A DNA stretch of 64,000 bases from Lacrimispora celerecrescens (GTDB taxonomy: Bacteria > Bacillota > Clostridia > Lachnospirales > Lachnospiraceae), in contig NZ_JPME01000006.1 of assembly GCF_000732605.1 (NCBI RefSeq), positions 1 to 64,000 on the forward strand, read 5' to 3'. Both the position numbers and the translations under genes were made by a program. A model generated the notes under the pieces. The model saw only the letters and a list, made by a program, of their open reading frames with translations. It was not told the origin of the DNA and searched no databases. This document shows, piece by piece, positions 45,408 to 54,195 of this stretch (positions within the stretch are counted from its first letter, which is position 1; each line of letters starts with the position of its first letter).

Positions 45408-46967
45408 ATGAAATTATATAAAAGATGGATAATTGGTGGAATAGCATTTATCATAAGTGCCGGCATAGCCCAGACTGCGTATGCAGGATCCGTTAATGCA
45501 AACGAGCAGTCTGTCATATCCGCAGTAAGTGGACAATTTGAGAAAGACGGAATTATTTATGCGGTCAAACCGGAATACATAAGTTCGGTAAAAAATTATC
45601 TGGCCCAGGATGACGTGGAATTAACTGCAGAACAGGCCCAGTCAGCAATTTCAGAAATATATGCCAATGTACAGACCGGAGTGGAAAGCGGCTATTTAGT
45701 AGAGATAGGAAGAACTGCCGCTCCAGAAACAGAACCTTCGCAGGCTCCTTCCGAGGGTGCAGCGGGACAGAAGGAAAGCAGTAAGTCCACAAAGAAACCT
45801 GAGAAGCAAAAAACAGAAGAAAGTCAAAAGGAACCAGAGACTGCAGGAGTACAAGAAAACGAGGGCTCAGAGACCAAATCGGAAGGCGATTCCGGCGCTA
45901 TACAACAAGAGATTAAAAAAGAGCCGGAAACGGAGAAGTCTTCCTCTGTAATATCCATTCTTGAACTTGTAGACAAGGCACCTCCCCAGACTTATGAATA
46001 CTTAAATAAAGATACAGATGCAAGGATGCAGCAACTTAAGGTTCGTTACGAAATTATGTGGGACTGTATAGCGGCAGCTGCATTTGCAATCGTTCTGGTA
46101 CTTGTTGTATCAATACATAAGAAATTATTAATCAGCCACAGTCATCGTAAGCTGCGCAGGATTTTAAAATATATTCTGACAGCTGCCATAGCGGCTCTGT
46201 CTTTGGTATTGTGCTTAATTGGTGGAGCCTGGTTTGGAGCATTTCAGAAGAATGCCATTCTCAGTAAATTGTCAGATACAGGATATTATACATTTGTCTA
46301 TAATGAACTTAAGAAGGATACCTCTATTTCATTTTCACTATTAAATATTCCGAATAGCGTTATGGACCAATCCTTAACCTATGAAAAGGTGGTTATAGCT
46401 GCAAGGCAGCAGGTGGAAAATGATTTGAGTAAGGGAGTCTATAAGGCTGATACATCTATTTTGATTGAACCATTAAAAGCTGATATCGAGGAATATTTAA
46501 AAGGTGAGTCTGTAACCATGACAAAAGAAGCACAAGCCGGACTTACTCTTCTGATGGATCGCCTTGACGGGAAATACACGGCTTTATTAAAATGGCCGTT
46601 TGGTTCATGGTGGTCACAGCTGAAGGATGATTATACAAAGACGGCCGTTCTTATTGTACCAATCTCATTACTTTTAATGGCAGCGGCACAGGGAATCCTT
46701 GTTTTTCTTCATCATTATAAATATCGTGGCTTTTGTTTGGGCGCAAAGGGGTTGATGCTCGGAAGTTTCCTTGGATTTTTGATATTTACTGGAAGCAATA
46801 TGGTTATTACGGCTCGCTGGGGAGAAGTAACCCCCCCTTATATGAACTCATTTTTTGAAATCTACAAAAGTGGAATTTGGAAGGCCGGTGCTATTACTTG
46901 TGGAATTGGAGTACTATTGGCCTGGATGGTTCTTGCTGCTGTAAAGGCATGGAAGGAAGGCAAATAG
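45408..46967 (+). CDS. Uncharacterised exported membrane protein in the length-control module
   Basis: I choose the ATG at 45408, behind GGAGAG at 45398-45403. The 519-residue protein has a signal peptide (GIAFIISAGIAQTAYA), a small domain of about 70 residues (VKNYLAQDDVELTAEQAQSA), and an acidic Glu/Lys/Ser-rich linker of about 85 residues. It then has a membrane segment near residue 225, a second near 265, an external domain of about 140 residues (SVMDQSLTYEKVVIAARQQV), and three C-terminal membrane segments. No family is recognised. It ends two bases before the CpsB phosphatase start, so the two are probably coupled and it may act in chain-length control or export. Confidence 0.85.
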   Translation: MKLYKRWIIGGIAFIISAGIAQTAYAGSVNANEQSVISAVSGQFEKDGIIYAVKPEYISSVKNYLAQDDVELTAEQAQSAISEIYANVQTGVESGYLVEIGRTAAPETEPSQAPSEGAAGQKESSKSTKKPEKQKTEESQKEPETAGVQENEGSETKSEGDSGAIQQEIKKEPETEKSSSVISILELVDKAPPQTYEYLNKDTDARMQQLKVRYEIMWDCIAAAAFAIVLVLVVSIHKKLLISHSHRKLRRILKYILTAAIAALSLVLCLIGGAWFGAFQKNAILSKLSDTGYYTFVYNELKKDTSISFSLLNIPNSVMDQSLTYEKVVIAARQQVENDLSKGVYKADTSILIEPLKADIEEYLKGESVTMTKEAQAGLTLLMDRLDGKYTALLKWPFGSWWSQLKDDYTKTAVLIVPISLLLMAAAQGILVFLHHYKYRGFCLGAKGLMLGSFLGFLIFTGSNMVITARWGEVTPPYMNSFFEIYKSGIWKAGAITCGIGVLLAWMVLAAVKAWKEGK

Positions 46968-46968
46968 C

Positions 46969-47706
46969 TTGGAGCAGATTTATTTTTTTGATATACATTG
47001 TCATTTGATACCTGGAGTGGATGACGGAGCAAAAGATATAGAGGAAAGCCTGGCTGCATTAAAGGAAGAGCACGATCAAAATGTCAGATGGATAATCTGT
47101 ACTCCCCATGTGACAGCGGATCTGACTTCCCAGAAAGCAGAAAACATAAAGGCTTCTTTTGATGAATTGAAGGACCGATTAAAAAAGACAGACTTTGGCC
47201 AAGATATGGAACTTTATCTAGGGTGTGAGCTCATGTATTCAGAGAGTCTTGCAGAACGCCTGGAAGCCGGAGAAATATGGACAATGTCTGGAACAAGTTA
47301 TATTCTGGTTGAATTTTTGCCTTCCGTTTCATATGAGGAATTATATCGCGCTGTTGGAAAATTATCTGCAAAGGGATACATTCCGATTCTAGCTCACATT
47401 GAGCGCTATCTTTGCCTGTATAAAAGGCTGGATAGGATTCGGGATCTGCAGGAATCAGGGGCATATTTCCAGGTTAATGCTTCCAGTTTAAAGGGAGGCA
47501 TGTTAAATAAAAGGACAACTTTTATAAAAAAACTATGCAAGTCAGGTCTGGTTCATTTCCTTGCTACAGACAGTCATGGCATGGTGTACCGGCAGCCGGA
47601 TATAAAGAAAGGTGCCGAATGGGTGATGCACAATTGCGATTCCCGGTTAGGGCAAAAGATCTTATACCAAAATGGGATTGCCGTGTTGAATGATAACATT
47701 ATTTAA
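46969..47706 (+). CDS. CpsB/CapC-type tyrosine-protein phosphatase (PHP fold)
   Basis: The protein has 245 residues and a TTG start at 46969, eight bases after GGAAGGAAGG. FDIHCHLIPGVDDGAKD, WIICTPHVT, LGCELMYSE, ILAHIERY and FLATDSHGM supply the His and Asp residues that bind the manganese cluster of the PHP phosphatases. It dephosphorylates the tyrosine cluster of the partner BY-kinase, cycling the polymer export system. The kinase and its membrane adaptor follow at once. Confidence 0.95.
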   Translation: MEQIYFFDIHCHLIPGVDDGAKDIEESLAALKEEHDQNVRWIICTPHVTADLTSQKAENIKASFDELKDRLKKTDFGQDMELYLGCELMYSESLAERLEAGEIWTMSGTSYILVEFLPSVSYEELYRAVGKLSAKGYIPILAHIERYLCLYKRLDRIRDLQESGAYFQVNASSLKGGMLNKRTTFIKKLCKSGLVHFLATDSHGMVYRQPDIKKGAEWVMHNCDSRLGQKILYQNGIAVLNDNII

Positions 47707-47720
47707 CTGAGGAGAAAGTT

Positions 47721-48464
47721 ATGGGAACCAATCAAGACGATGAGATTGAGATAGATTTAATTGAGTTATTTTATATTTTAAGACGGAAAATATGGATTAT
47801 TTTATTGACGGGTATTTTAGGAGCGGTCTCTTTCGGTTTATTTACGGCAATGGTTTTGGAGCCGATTTTCACCTCTTCCACTATGCTCTATATAGTCAAT
47901 AAAACCACTACACTGACTTCTCTGACGGATCTGCAGCTGGGAACTCAGCTTACAAAGGATTATAAGGTGTTGATTACCAGCAGGCCTGTTACAAACCAGG
48001 TCATTTCAAATCTGGATTTAAATATGTCTCATGAACAGCTTGTGAAAAAAATTAAAGTGGAAAACCCTGCAGATACCAGAATTCTTACTATATCGGTAGA
48101 GGATTCAGATCCTTATATGGCTAAAAGCATTGCGGATGAAGTAGCAAAAGTAGCATCTGCCAGAATGGCTCAAATCATGGATTCCGTTCCTCCGAATATC
48201 GTAGAAGAAGGATATCTGCCGACAGAAAAAACCAGGCCAAGTGTTACAAAGAGTACTTTATTAGGCGGTTTCGCAGGTGTATTACTGTCTGCATTAATCA
48301 TACTGGTGTTATTTATTATGAATGATACGGTTAAAACTCCCGAGGATGTGGAAAAGTACCTGGGGCTGAATACGCTGGCTGCCATTCCATTGTTTGAAGA
48401 GAATGGTTCCGTGCAGAAGAAAAGACGAAAGAGGAACCATGGGAGAGGAGGTACGGCGCAATGA
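47721..48464 (+). CDS. Wzz/CapA-type chain-length regulator, kinase adaptor
   Basis: The protein has 247 residues. Two membrane segments flank an external domain: IWIILLTGILGAVSFGLFTA near residue 25 and TLLGGFAGVLLSALIILVLF near residue 180. The N-terminal EIEIDLIELFYILRRKIW is the Wzz domain opening, and PTEKTRPSVTKS the proline-rich block before the second segment. It activates the BY-kinase and sets polymer length in the membrane. The stop overlaps the kinase start by four bases. Confidence 0.94.
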   Translation: MGTNQDDEIEIDLIELFYILRRKIWIILLTGILGAVSFGLFTAMVLEPIFTSSTMLYIVNKTTTLTSLTDLQLGTQLTKDYKVLITSRPVTNQVISNLDLNMSHEQLVKKIKVENPADTRILTISVEDSDPYMAKSIADEVAKVASARMAQIMDSVPPNIVEEGYLPTEKTRPSVTKSTLLGGFAGVLLSALIILVLFIMNDTVKTPEDVEKYLGLNTLAAIPLFEENGSVQKKRRKRNHGRGGTAQ

Positions 48465-49162
48465 GAAAGGTTACATTCCGCAGAAAGGACAAGCTTGATT
48501 TTAAAGCAAATGAAGCGTTTAAAACATTAAGATCAAATATTCTTTTTTCAGGTAAGGATATTAAAGTATTGACCCTCACCAGTTCTACTCCCAATGAAGG
48601 TAAAACCTCTATATCATTTCAGCTTGCCAGCTCTTTTGCGGCGGCGGATAATAGGGTATTGTTTGTAGATGCTGATATCAGAAAATCTGTTATTGCAGGC
48701 CGATATAAAGTTGATGGGAATACATATGGGCTGACCCATTACATGACAGGGCAGAGAACGATGGAAGAGGTAATCTGTCAGACGGATATTAAGAACATGG
48801 ATATAATCCTTGCAGGACCTGTTTCTCCTAACCCTACTGAGCTTCTTGGAGGGCCTTTGTTTGCACAACTTCTGGAAGAACAGCGGGATAATTATGACTA
48901 CATAATTATCGATGCCCCACCTCTAGGTAGCGTAATCGATGCGGCCCTGATTGCAAGATATGTGGATGGAGCGATCATTGTGGTGGAAAGTGCTGTGATA
49001 AGTTATAAAATGCTGCAAAGAGTTAAGGAGCAGCTGGAAAAAAGTGAATGCCGTATCTTAGGGGTAGTATTAAATAAAGTAGATATGGAGCATGATGCTT
49101 ATTACGGAAATTATTACGGGAAATATTATGGGAAGTATTACGGAAGCTATGGAGAATCATAA
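48461..49162 (+). CDS. CpsD/CapB-type bacterial tyrosine kinase
   Basis: The protein has 233 residues. The Walker A motif lies in TSSTPNEGKTSISFQLA, Walker A' in RVLFVDADIRKS, and Walker B in YIIIDAPPLGS, in the order of BY-kinases. The C-terminus is the autophosphorylated tyrosine cluster: four tandem YYG-x tetrapeptides (YYGN, YYGK, YYGK, YYGS) plus one more Tyr, encoded by a 12-bp tandem repeat at 49100-49147. It signals with the Wzz adaptor and is reversed by the CpsB phosphatase. A terminator follows. Confidence 0.96.
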   Translation: MRKVTFRRKDKLDFKANEAFKTLRSNILFSGKDIKVLTLTSSTPNEGKTSISFQLASSFAAADNRVLFVDADIRKSVIAGRYKVDGNTYGLTHYMTGQRTMEEVICQTDIKNMDIILAGPVSPNPTELLGGPLFAQLLEEQRDNYDYIIIDAPPLGSVIDAALIARYVDGAIIVVESAVISYKMLQRVKEQLEKSECRILGVVLNKVDMEHDAYYGNYYGKYYGKYYGSYGES

Positions 49163-49177
49163 TAGATGGTATTAGCA

Positions 49178-49227
49178 AAGAACGTGTGTAGGTCAGATCT
49201 TAAGACTAGCACACGTTCTTTATTTAT
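49178..49227 (+). terminator. Terminator of the polysaccharide length-control operon
   Basis: AAAGAACGTGTG pairs with CACACGTTCTTT across a 20-base loop, followed by ATTTAT. Confidence 0.75.
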
Positions 49228-49296
49228 AAGTAATCATCTGCAGCAGTAAGAATTGGACAATTTTTATGAATTTTCACATGATCTTTAAAAATCCAC

Positions 49297-49327
49297 TTGA
49301 CCATGACCATACGTCACCCTATATAAT
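49297..49327 (+). promoter_or_regulatory. MerR-type promoter with 19-bp spacer, gene for MerR fusion
   Basis: TTGACC (49297-49302) and TATAAT (49322-49327) are 19 bp apart, the long spacing typical of MerR-activated promoters. The spacer holds TGAC-N5-GTCA in ATGACCATACGTCACCCTA. The same element lies before rfbA. Confidence 0.8.
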
Positions 49328-49360
49328 ACAAATATGATTATTTAGGAAAAAGGAGGTGAC

Positions 49361-50548
49361 ATGTCGGTGAACCCATATTATACCTCAGGCCAGTTCGCGA
49401 AAAAGGCCAATGTTTCCATTCGCACCGTCCGGTATTACGATAAACAGGGACTATTAAAACCTTCCGGAATGAGCGAGGGAGGATACCGGCTTTATACGGA
49501 TTCTGATTTCGCTAAGCTTCAGAAAATTCTTTCCTTAAAGTACCTGGGCTTTTCCTTAGATGAAATCCGCTCCATAACCATCAATGACAATGACAATGAT
49601 TATGTGGAAGGGTCTCTTCGGCTTCAATTGAATCTGATCAGAAAGAGGATCGAGCACTTAAAGCTTGTAGAGCAGACCCTTACGGAAACATCAAAGCTGG
49701 TGACGGAAAATCAGGCTGTGGACTGGAATAAAATTCTTCACTTAATCCATATTACCAATATGGAACGATCCCTTGTGGAACAGTATAAGGATGCGGCTAA
49801 CATAAACATTCGGATCGGGCTTCACAAAAAGTATACAAAGAATCCTATGGGATGGTTTCAGTGGCTGTATGGTCTTATGGAACCTTTGGATGGAAAAAGT
49901 GTACTGGAGCTGGGATGCGGCAATGGGGAACTGTGGCGTGCAAACAGGAACAAGCTGCCGGTGGATACGAAGATCTGCCTGTCTGACATTTCAGAAGGGA
50001 TGATCCGGGATGTGGAAGAGGGCTTAAAAGGCGTTCCCGGCTCCTTTTCCTTTGAAGTATTTGACTGCCGTCAGATTCCAAAACCTGATGAAAGCTTTCA
50101 TATTGTGACCGCCAATCATGTTCTGTTTTACTTAACGAATTTGGATGGGGCATTGGATCAGGTACAGAGAGTCCTAAAACCTGAGGGCGTTTTTTATTGC
50201 AGCACCTATGGTTCGGATCATATGAAGGAAATCAGCCAGCTGGTTAAGGAATTCGATTCCAGAATTGCGCTATCCGAAGTGAATTTATATGATGTCTTTG
50301 GACTCGAGAATGGGGAGGAGATCTTAAAAGGTCATTTCAGTTCCGTGGAAAAGAGAGACTATAAGGATTACCTGGAAGTCAGTGATCCTGGCGCTCTTAT
50401 GGAGTACATACTTTCCTGCCATGGAAACCAACAGGAGTATTTAAGTGACCGTTATGAGGAATTCCGGGAATTTTTAAAGAAGAAAATGGAAAAGAAAGGT
50501 TTTATCCATATTACAAAACGGGCCGGGGCATTTATCTGCAGAAAGTAA
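49361..50548 (+). CDS. MerR-family regulator fused to a SAM-dependent methyltransferase
   Basis: The protein has 395 residues. Residues 7-75 form a MerR winged helix: YTSGQFAKKANVSIRTVRYY, GGYRLYTDSDFAKLQKI. Residues 80-125 form the dimer coiled coil. From about 165 a class I methyltransferase follows, with motif I VLELGCGNGELW (181-192), SDISEGMI, and VLFYLTNLDGALDQVQRVLK. The effector or methyl acceptor is unknown. A perfect AAGGAGGTGAC precedes; the ATG at 49361 or the GTG at 49367 may start. The promoter carries a MerR-type element shared with rfbA, so it likely controls itself and rhamnose synthesis. Confidence 0.92.
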   Translation: MSVNPYYTSGQFAKKANVSIRTVRYYDKQGLLKPSGMSEGGYRLYTDSDFAKLQKILSLKYLGFSLDEIRSITINDNDNDYVEGSLRLQLNLIRKRIEHLKLVEQTLTETSKLVTENQAVDWNKILHLIHITNMERSLVEQYKDAANINIRIGLHKKYTKNPMGWFQWLYGLMEPLDGKSVLELGCGNGELWRANRNKLPVDTKICLSDISEGMIRDVEEGLKGVPGSFSFEVFDCRQIPKPDESFHIVTANHVLFYLTNLDGALDQVQRVLKPEGVFYCSTYGSDHMKEISQLVKEFDSRIALSEVNLYDVFGLENGEEILKGHFSSVEKRDYKDYLEVSDPGALMEYILSCHGNQQEYLSDRYEEFREFLKKKMEKKGFIHITKRAGAFICRK

Positions 50549-50570
50549 AGAAAAATTAATGGAAAAGGAC

Positions 50571-50601
50571 TTGACAGTAACCTTACGTCACCCTGTATGA
50601 T
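50571..50601 (+). promoter_or_regulatory. MerR-type promoter with 19-bp spacer, rfb operon
   Basis: TTGACA (50571-50576) and TATGAT (50596-50601) flank a 19-bp spacer GTAACCTTACGTCACCCTG. Thirteen of its positions match the spacer before the MerR fusion gene, including TACGTCACCCT. Confidence 0.8.
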
Positions 50602-50632
50602 GGTATCACAAATAGATACGGAGGAGAAAGAA

Positions 50633-51523
50633 ATGAAAGGAATTATACTTGCCGGAGGCTCCGGCACCAGACTTTACCCGCTAACTATGGTAACTTCTAA
50701 ACAGTTACTGCCTATTTATGATAAGCCGATGATTTATTATCCACTGTCCGTTCTGATGAACGCAGGAATCCGGGATATCCTGATCATCTCCACCCCTGAT
50801 GACACACCACGATTTGAGGCGCTTTTAGGAGATGGAGGACAGTTTGGTATCCGCTTATCTTATGCGGTCCAGCCTTCCCCCGATGGTCTTGCACAGGCAT
50901 TTATCATTGGTGAGGAATTCATTGGAGACGACAGCGTGGCCATGATCCTTGGAGATAATATTTTTGCAGGTCATGGACTTAACAAGCGTCTGTTAAATGC
51001 GGCTAACAAAAAGGATGGCGCGACTGTATTCGGCTATTACGTAGATGATCCGGAGCGTTTTGGCATCGTGGAATTTGATTCTGAAGGAAAAGCAGTGTCC
51101 ATTGAGGAAAAGCCGGCAAAACCAAAGAGCAATTATTGTGTGACCGGACTTTATTTCTATGATAATAAAGTAGTGGAATATGCGAAGAACTTAAAGCCAT
51201 CGGCCAGGGGCGAATTGGAGATTACAGATTTAAACCGCATTTACCTGGAAGATGGAGAGCTTGATGTGGAGCTTTTAGGTCAGGGCTTTACCTGGCTTGA
51301 TACAGGAACTCATGAATCTCTGGCAGATGCAACGGATTTTGTTCGCACTATGGAGACACACCAGCACAGGAAGATCGCTTGCCTGGAAGAAATCGCATAT
51401 TTAAACCACTGGATCACAAAGGATCAGCTATTGAAGAACATTGAGCCTTTGAAAAAGAACCAGTACGGACAGTATCTGATGGATGTACTTGCAGGAAAAT
51501 ATATTGATAAATTACACGATTAA
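50633..51523 (+). CDS. rfbA: Glucose-1-phosphate thymidylyltransferase
   Basis: I choose the ATG at 50633 behind GGAGGAG; the longer frame starts inside the promoter. The 296-residue protein has [16 protein letters not shown], the pyrophosphorylase signature, [20 protein letters not shown], and [10 protein letters not shown], all typical of RfbA/RmlA. It makes dTDP-glucose from dTTP and glucose 1-phosphate, the first step to dTDP-L-rhamnose. It leads the operon rfbA-rfbB-rfbD. Confidence 0.97.
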   Translation: MKGIILAGGSGTRLYPLTMVTSKQLLPIYDKPMIYYPLSVLMNAGIRDILIISTPDDTPRFEALLGDGGQFGIRLSYAVQPSPDGLAQAFIIGEEFIGDDSVAMILGDNIFAGHGLNKRLLNAANKKDGATVFGYYVDDPERFGIVEFDSEGKAVSIEEKPAKPKSNYCVTGLYFYDNKVVEYAKNLKPSARGELEITDLNRIYLEDGELDVELLGQGFTWLDTGTHESLADATDFVRTMETHQHRKIACLEEIAYLNHWITKDQLLKNIEPLKKNQYGQYLMDVLAGKYIDKLHD

Positions 51524-51590
51524 GGAAGCTTGATTCGCCTGGCGACGGCTTTTAGCTGTAATTAAGCAAATAAAAAGGAGGAGCATATAA

Positions 51591-52613
51591 ATGAAAATCA
51601 TCGTTACCGGAGGAGCCGGTTTTATCGGGGGAAATTTTGTACATCACATGGTAAATAAGTACCCGGATTATCAGATCATCAATCTGGACCTTTTGACTTA
51701 TGCAGGAAACTTAGAGACATTGAAGCCTGTTGAGGATAAGCCTAATTATAAATTTGTAAAAGGGGATATTGCAGACAGAAGCTTTGTTTTTGACCTTTTC
51801 GAGAAGGAGAAACCAGATGTGGTGGTAAACTTTGCGGCAGAAAGCCATGTGGACCGTTCCATTACTGACCCTGAGTCATTTGTAAGAACGAATGTGATGG
51901 GAACCACAACCCTCCTTGATGCCTGCCGTACTTATGGAATTAAGCGTTATCATCAGGTTTCTACAGATGAAGTATACGGCGACCTGCCACTTGACCGCCC
52001 GGACTTATTCTTCACAGAGGAAACCCCTCTTCATACCTCAAGTCCTTACTCCTCCTCAAAGGCCAGCGCAGACTTATTTGTTCTGGCATACCAGAGGACG
52101 TTTGGACTTCCGGTGACCGTTTCCAGATGCTCCAATAACTATGGCCCGTATCATTTCCCGGAAAAACTGATTCCTCTTATCATCAGCCGTGCTCTGGCAG
52201 ATGAAGAGCTTCCGGTATATGGAACTGGGGAAAATGTAAGAGACTGGCTCCATGTTTCCGATCACTGCGAAGCCATCGACTTAATTATTCATAAGGGAAG
52301 AGTGGGTGAGGTCTATAATGTAGGCGGACACAACGAGCGCACCAACTTAGAAGTAGTTAAGACCATTCTTAAGGCCCTTGACAAGCCAGAGAGCTTAATT
52401 AAGTACGTTACCGACCGCCCTGGCCATGACAGACGTTATGCCATTGACCCGAAGAAGCTGGAAACAGAGCTTGGCTGGAAACCGAAATATAACTTTGATA
52501 CAGGAATCCGTCAGACCATCCAGTGGTATCTGGACAATGAGGACTGGTGGAAGCATATCATCAATGGGGAATACCAGAATTATTTTGATAACATGTACGG
52601 GGAACGTTTATAA
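51591..52613 (+). CDS. rfbB: dTDP-glucose 4,6-dehydratase
   Basis: The protein has 340 residues of the extended short-chain dehydrogenase fold. The NAD loop is VTGGAGFIGGNFVHHMV; the catalytic set is STDEVYGD and YSSSKASADLFVLAY (Tyr-x3-Lys), with FAAESHVDRSI between them. It converts dTDP-glucose to dTDP-4-keto-6-deoxyglucose. AGGAGGAGC precedes the ATG. The next gene is 59 bases away. Confidence 0.97.
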   Translation: MKIIVTGGAGFIGGNFVHHMVNKYPDYQIINLDLLTYAGNLETLKPVEDKPNYKFVKGDIADRSFVFDLFEKEKPDVVVNFAAESHVDRSITDPESFVRTNVMGTTTLLDACRTYGIKRYHQVSTDEVYGDLPLDRPDLFFTEETPLHTSSPYSSSKASADLFVLAYQRTFGLPVTVSRCSNNYGPYHFPEKLIPLIISRALADEELPVYGTGENVRDWLHVSDHCEAIDLIIHKGRVGEVYNVGGHNERTNLEVVKTILKALDKPESLIKYVTDRPGHDRRYAIDPKKLETELGWKPKYNFDTGIRQTIQWYLDNEDWWKHIINGEYQNYFDNMYGERL

Positions 52614-52672
52614 TTCCCAGCCCATTGGGAGCCGTCAGGCAAACCGAACTTCCGTAAAGAAAAGAGGCATCT

Positions 52673-53521
52673 ATGAAAGTATTTGTAACTGGCGTAAAAG
52701 GCCAGCTTGGATTTGATGTAGTAAACGAATTGAAAAAACGGGGGCATGAGGCGGTAGGTGTGGACATCGATGAGATGGACATCACGGATAAGGACAGCGT
52801 GAACCGGGTCATTAAGGCAGCCGCTCCTGATGCAGTCATCCATTGTGCCGCTTATACGGCTGTGGATGCGGCGGAAGATAATGAGGAGTTATGCCGGAAC
52901 GTTAACGCAAAGGGAACGGAGTACATTGCCAAAGTATGCCGGGAACTGGATATCAAGATGATGTATATCAGTACGGATTATGTGTTTAACGGCCAGGGAA
53001 CACGCCCCTGGGAGCCTGATGACGAAAGGGCACCGTTAAATGTTTACGGCCAGACCAAATATGAGGGAGAGCTGGCAGTGGAAGAAAACCTCGCAAAATA
53101 TTTTATCGTGAGGATCGCCTGGGTGTTTGGTGTGAACGGGAAGAACTTTATAAAGACTATGCTGAACCTTGGTAAGACTCATGATAAATTAACGGTGGTT
53201 GCCGATCAGACAGGTTCTCCTACCTATACTTATGATCTGGCCCGTCTTTTGGTAGATATGATTGAAACGGAAAAATACGGGCGTTATCATGCTACCAACG
53301 AAGGAGAGTGCACATGGTATGAATTTGCCTGTGAAATCTTTAGACAGGCAGGCATGGATGTAAAAGTGGAGCCTGTTGGTTCGGATCAGTATCCGGCAAA
53401 GGCAAAACGGCCAGCTAACAGTCGTATGAACAAGGATAAGCTGGAGGAAAACGGTTTTATTCGCCTGCCTTCCTGGCAGGATGCTTTAAAACGGTACCTG
53501 GAGATCGTTTTCCCTGGTTAA
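52673..53521 (+). CDS. rfbD: dTDP-4-dehydrorhamnose reductase
   Basis: The protein has 282 residues. VFVTGVKGQLGFDVVNELKK is the NADPH loop, and MMYISTDYVFNGQG with VYGQTKYEGELAVEE carries the Thr/Tyr/Lys catalytic set of RmlD. It reduces the 3,5-epimerised keto sugar to dTDP-L-rhamnose. The epimerase gene rfbC, needed between RfbB and RfbD, is absent from this operon and from the window. The length is normal, so RfbC is not fused here. Confidence 0.96.
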   Translation: MKVFVTGVKGQLGFDVVNELKKRGHEAVGVDIDEMDITDKDSVNRVIKAAAPDAVIHCAAYTAVDAAEDNEELCRNVNAKGTEYIAKVCRELDIKMMYISTDYVFNGQGTRPWEPDDERAPLNVYGQTKYEGELAVEENLAKYFIVRIAWVFGVNGKNFIKTMLNLGKTHDKLTVVADQTGSPTYTYDLARLLVDMIETEKYGRYHATNEGECTWYEFACEIFRQAGMDVKVEPVGSDQYPAKAKRPANSRMNKDKLEENGFIRLPSWQDALKRYLEIVFPG

Positions 53522-53656
53522 GGGGCAGCAGGCAGCAGGTCTGGTTGGGATGGATTTAAAAAAAATTTAAATTCACCTGACCGGACTTGCAATTTATTTG
53601 TGTTCATGATATAATGGCGAAATACCGTGAATATCATAGTTTTTCATAAAAAAAGA

Positions 53657-53685
53657 TTGACGAATCCTGGTCTGTATGTTATAGT
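53657..53685 (+). promoter_or_regulatory. Sigma-A promoter of the rpmG-secE-nusG operon
   Basis: TTGACG at 53657-53662, a 17-bp spacer and TATAGT at 53680-53685 precede rpmG by about 110 bases. No gene lies in 53522-53656. Confidence 0.8.
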
Positions 53686-53794
53686 AATTGGGCGAATGGA
53701 AGAGCTTAGGTCTTTTTTTTTATGCTCAAAATTGCTTGCAGCAGACAAAGGGACTTAAAACACAACAATGAAAATTTAAGTGGAGGTGGAAGTC

Positions 53795-53944
53795 GTGCGC
53801 ACAAAAATCACACTGGCATGTACAGAATGCAAACAGCGTAATTACAATATGACCAAGGATAAGAAGACTCATCCGGACAGAATGGAAACCAAGAAGTATT
53901 GCAGATTCTGTAAGAGCCATACAATGCACAAGGAAACAAAGTAA
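53795..53944 (+). CDS. rpmG: 50S ribosomal protein L33
   Basis: The protein has 49 residues and starts with GTG at 53795, behind GGAGGTGGA. The sequence [20 protein letters not shown] and the pair CRFCKSH give the two CxxC pairs of a zinc-binding (C+) L33. MHKETK ends it as usual. It stands before secE and nusG, the usual order in Firmicutes. Confidence 0.97.
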   Translation: MRTKITLACTECKQRNYNMTKDKKTHPDRMETKKYCRFCKSHTMHKETK

Positions 53945-53968
53945 TCAGTTTGTAAAGGACGTGAAATT

Positions 53969-54172
53969 ATGGGAGATACAGTGAACAACGAGAGTGCTCA
54001 GAAGAAAAGCTTTTTTAAGGGTTTGAAATCTGAGTTTTCAAAAATCGTTTGGCCTGACAAAGAAACCGTAACGAAACAGACGATCGCTGTTATTTCTTCA
54101 GCGATTGCTTTAGGACTGATTATCGGAATTCTTGATCTTATCATCAAGTTTGGTCTCAGTTTTATCTTATAA
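53969..54172 (+). CDS. secE: Preprotein translocase subunit SecE
   Basis: The protein has 67 residues. A charged start is followed by GLKSEFSKIVWPDKETVTKQ, the invariant SecE amphipathic block, and a single membrane segment (LGLIIGILDLIIKFGLSFIL). It is the short single-span form of Gram-positive bacteria. It stabilises SecY in the membrane. It lies 24 bases after rpmG and 23 before nusG. Confidence 0.97.
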   Translation: MGDTVNNESAQKKSFFKGLKSEFSKIVWPDKETVTKQTIAVISSAIALGLIIGILDLIIKFGLSFIL

Positions 54173-54195
54173 TTCGTAAGGGTTAAGGTGAGTTT

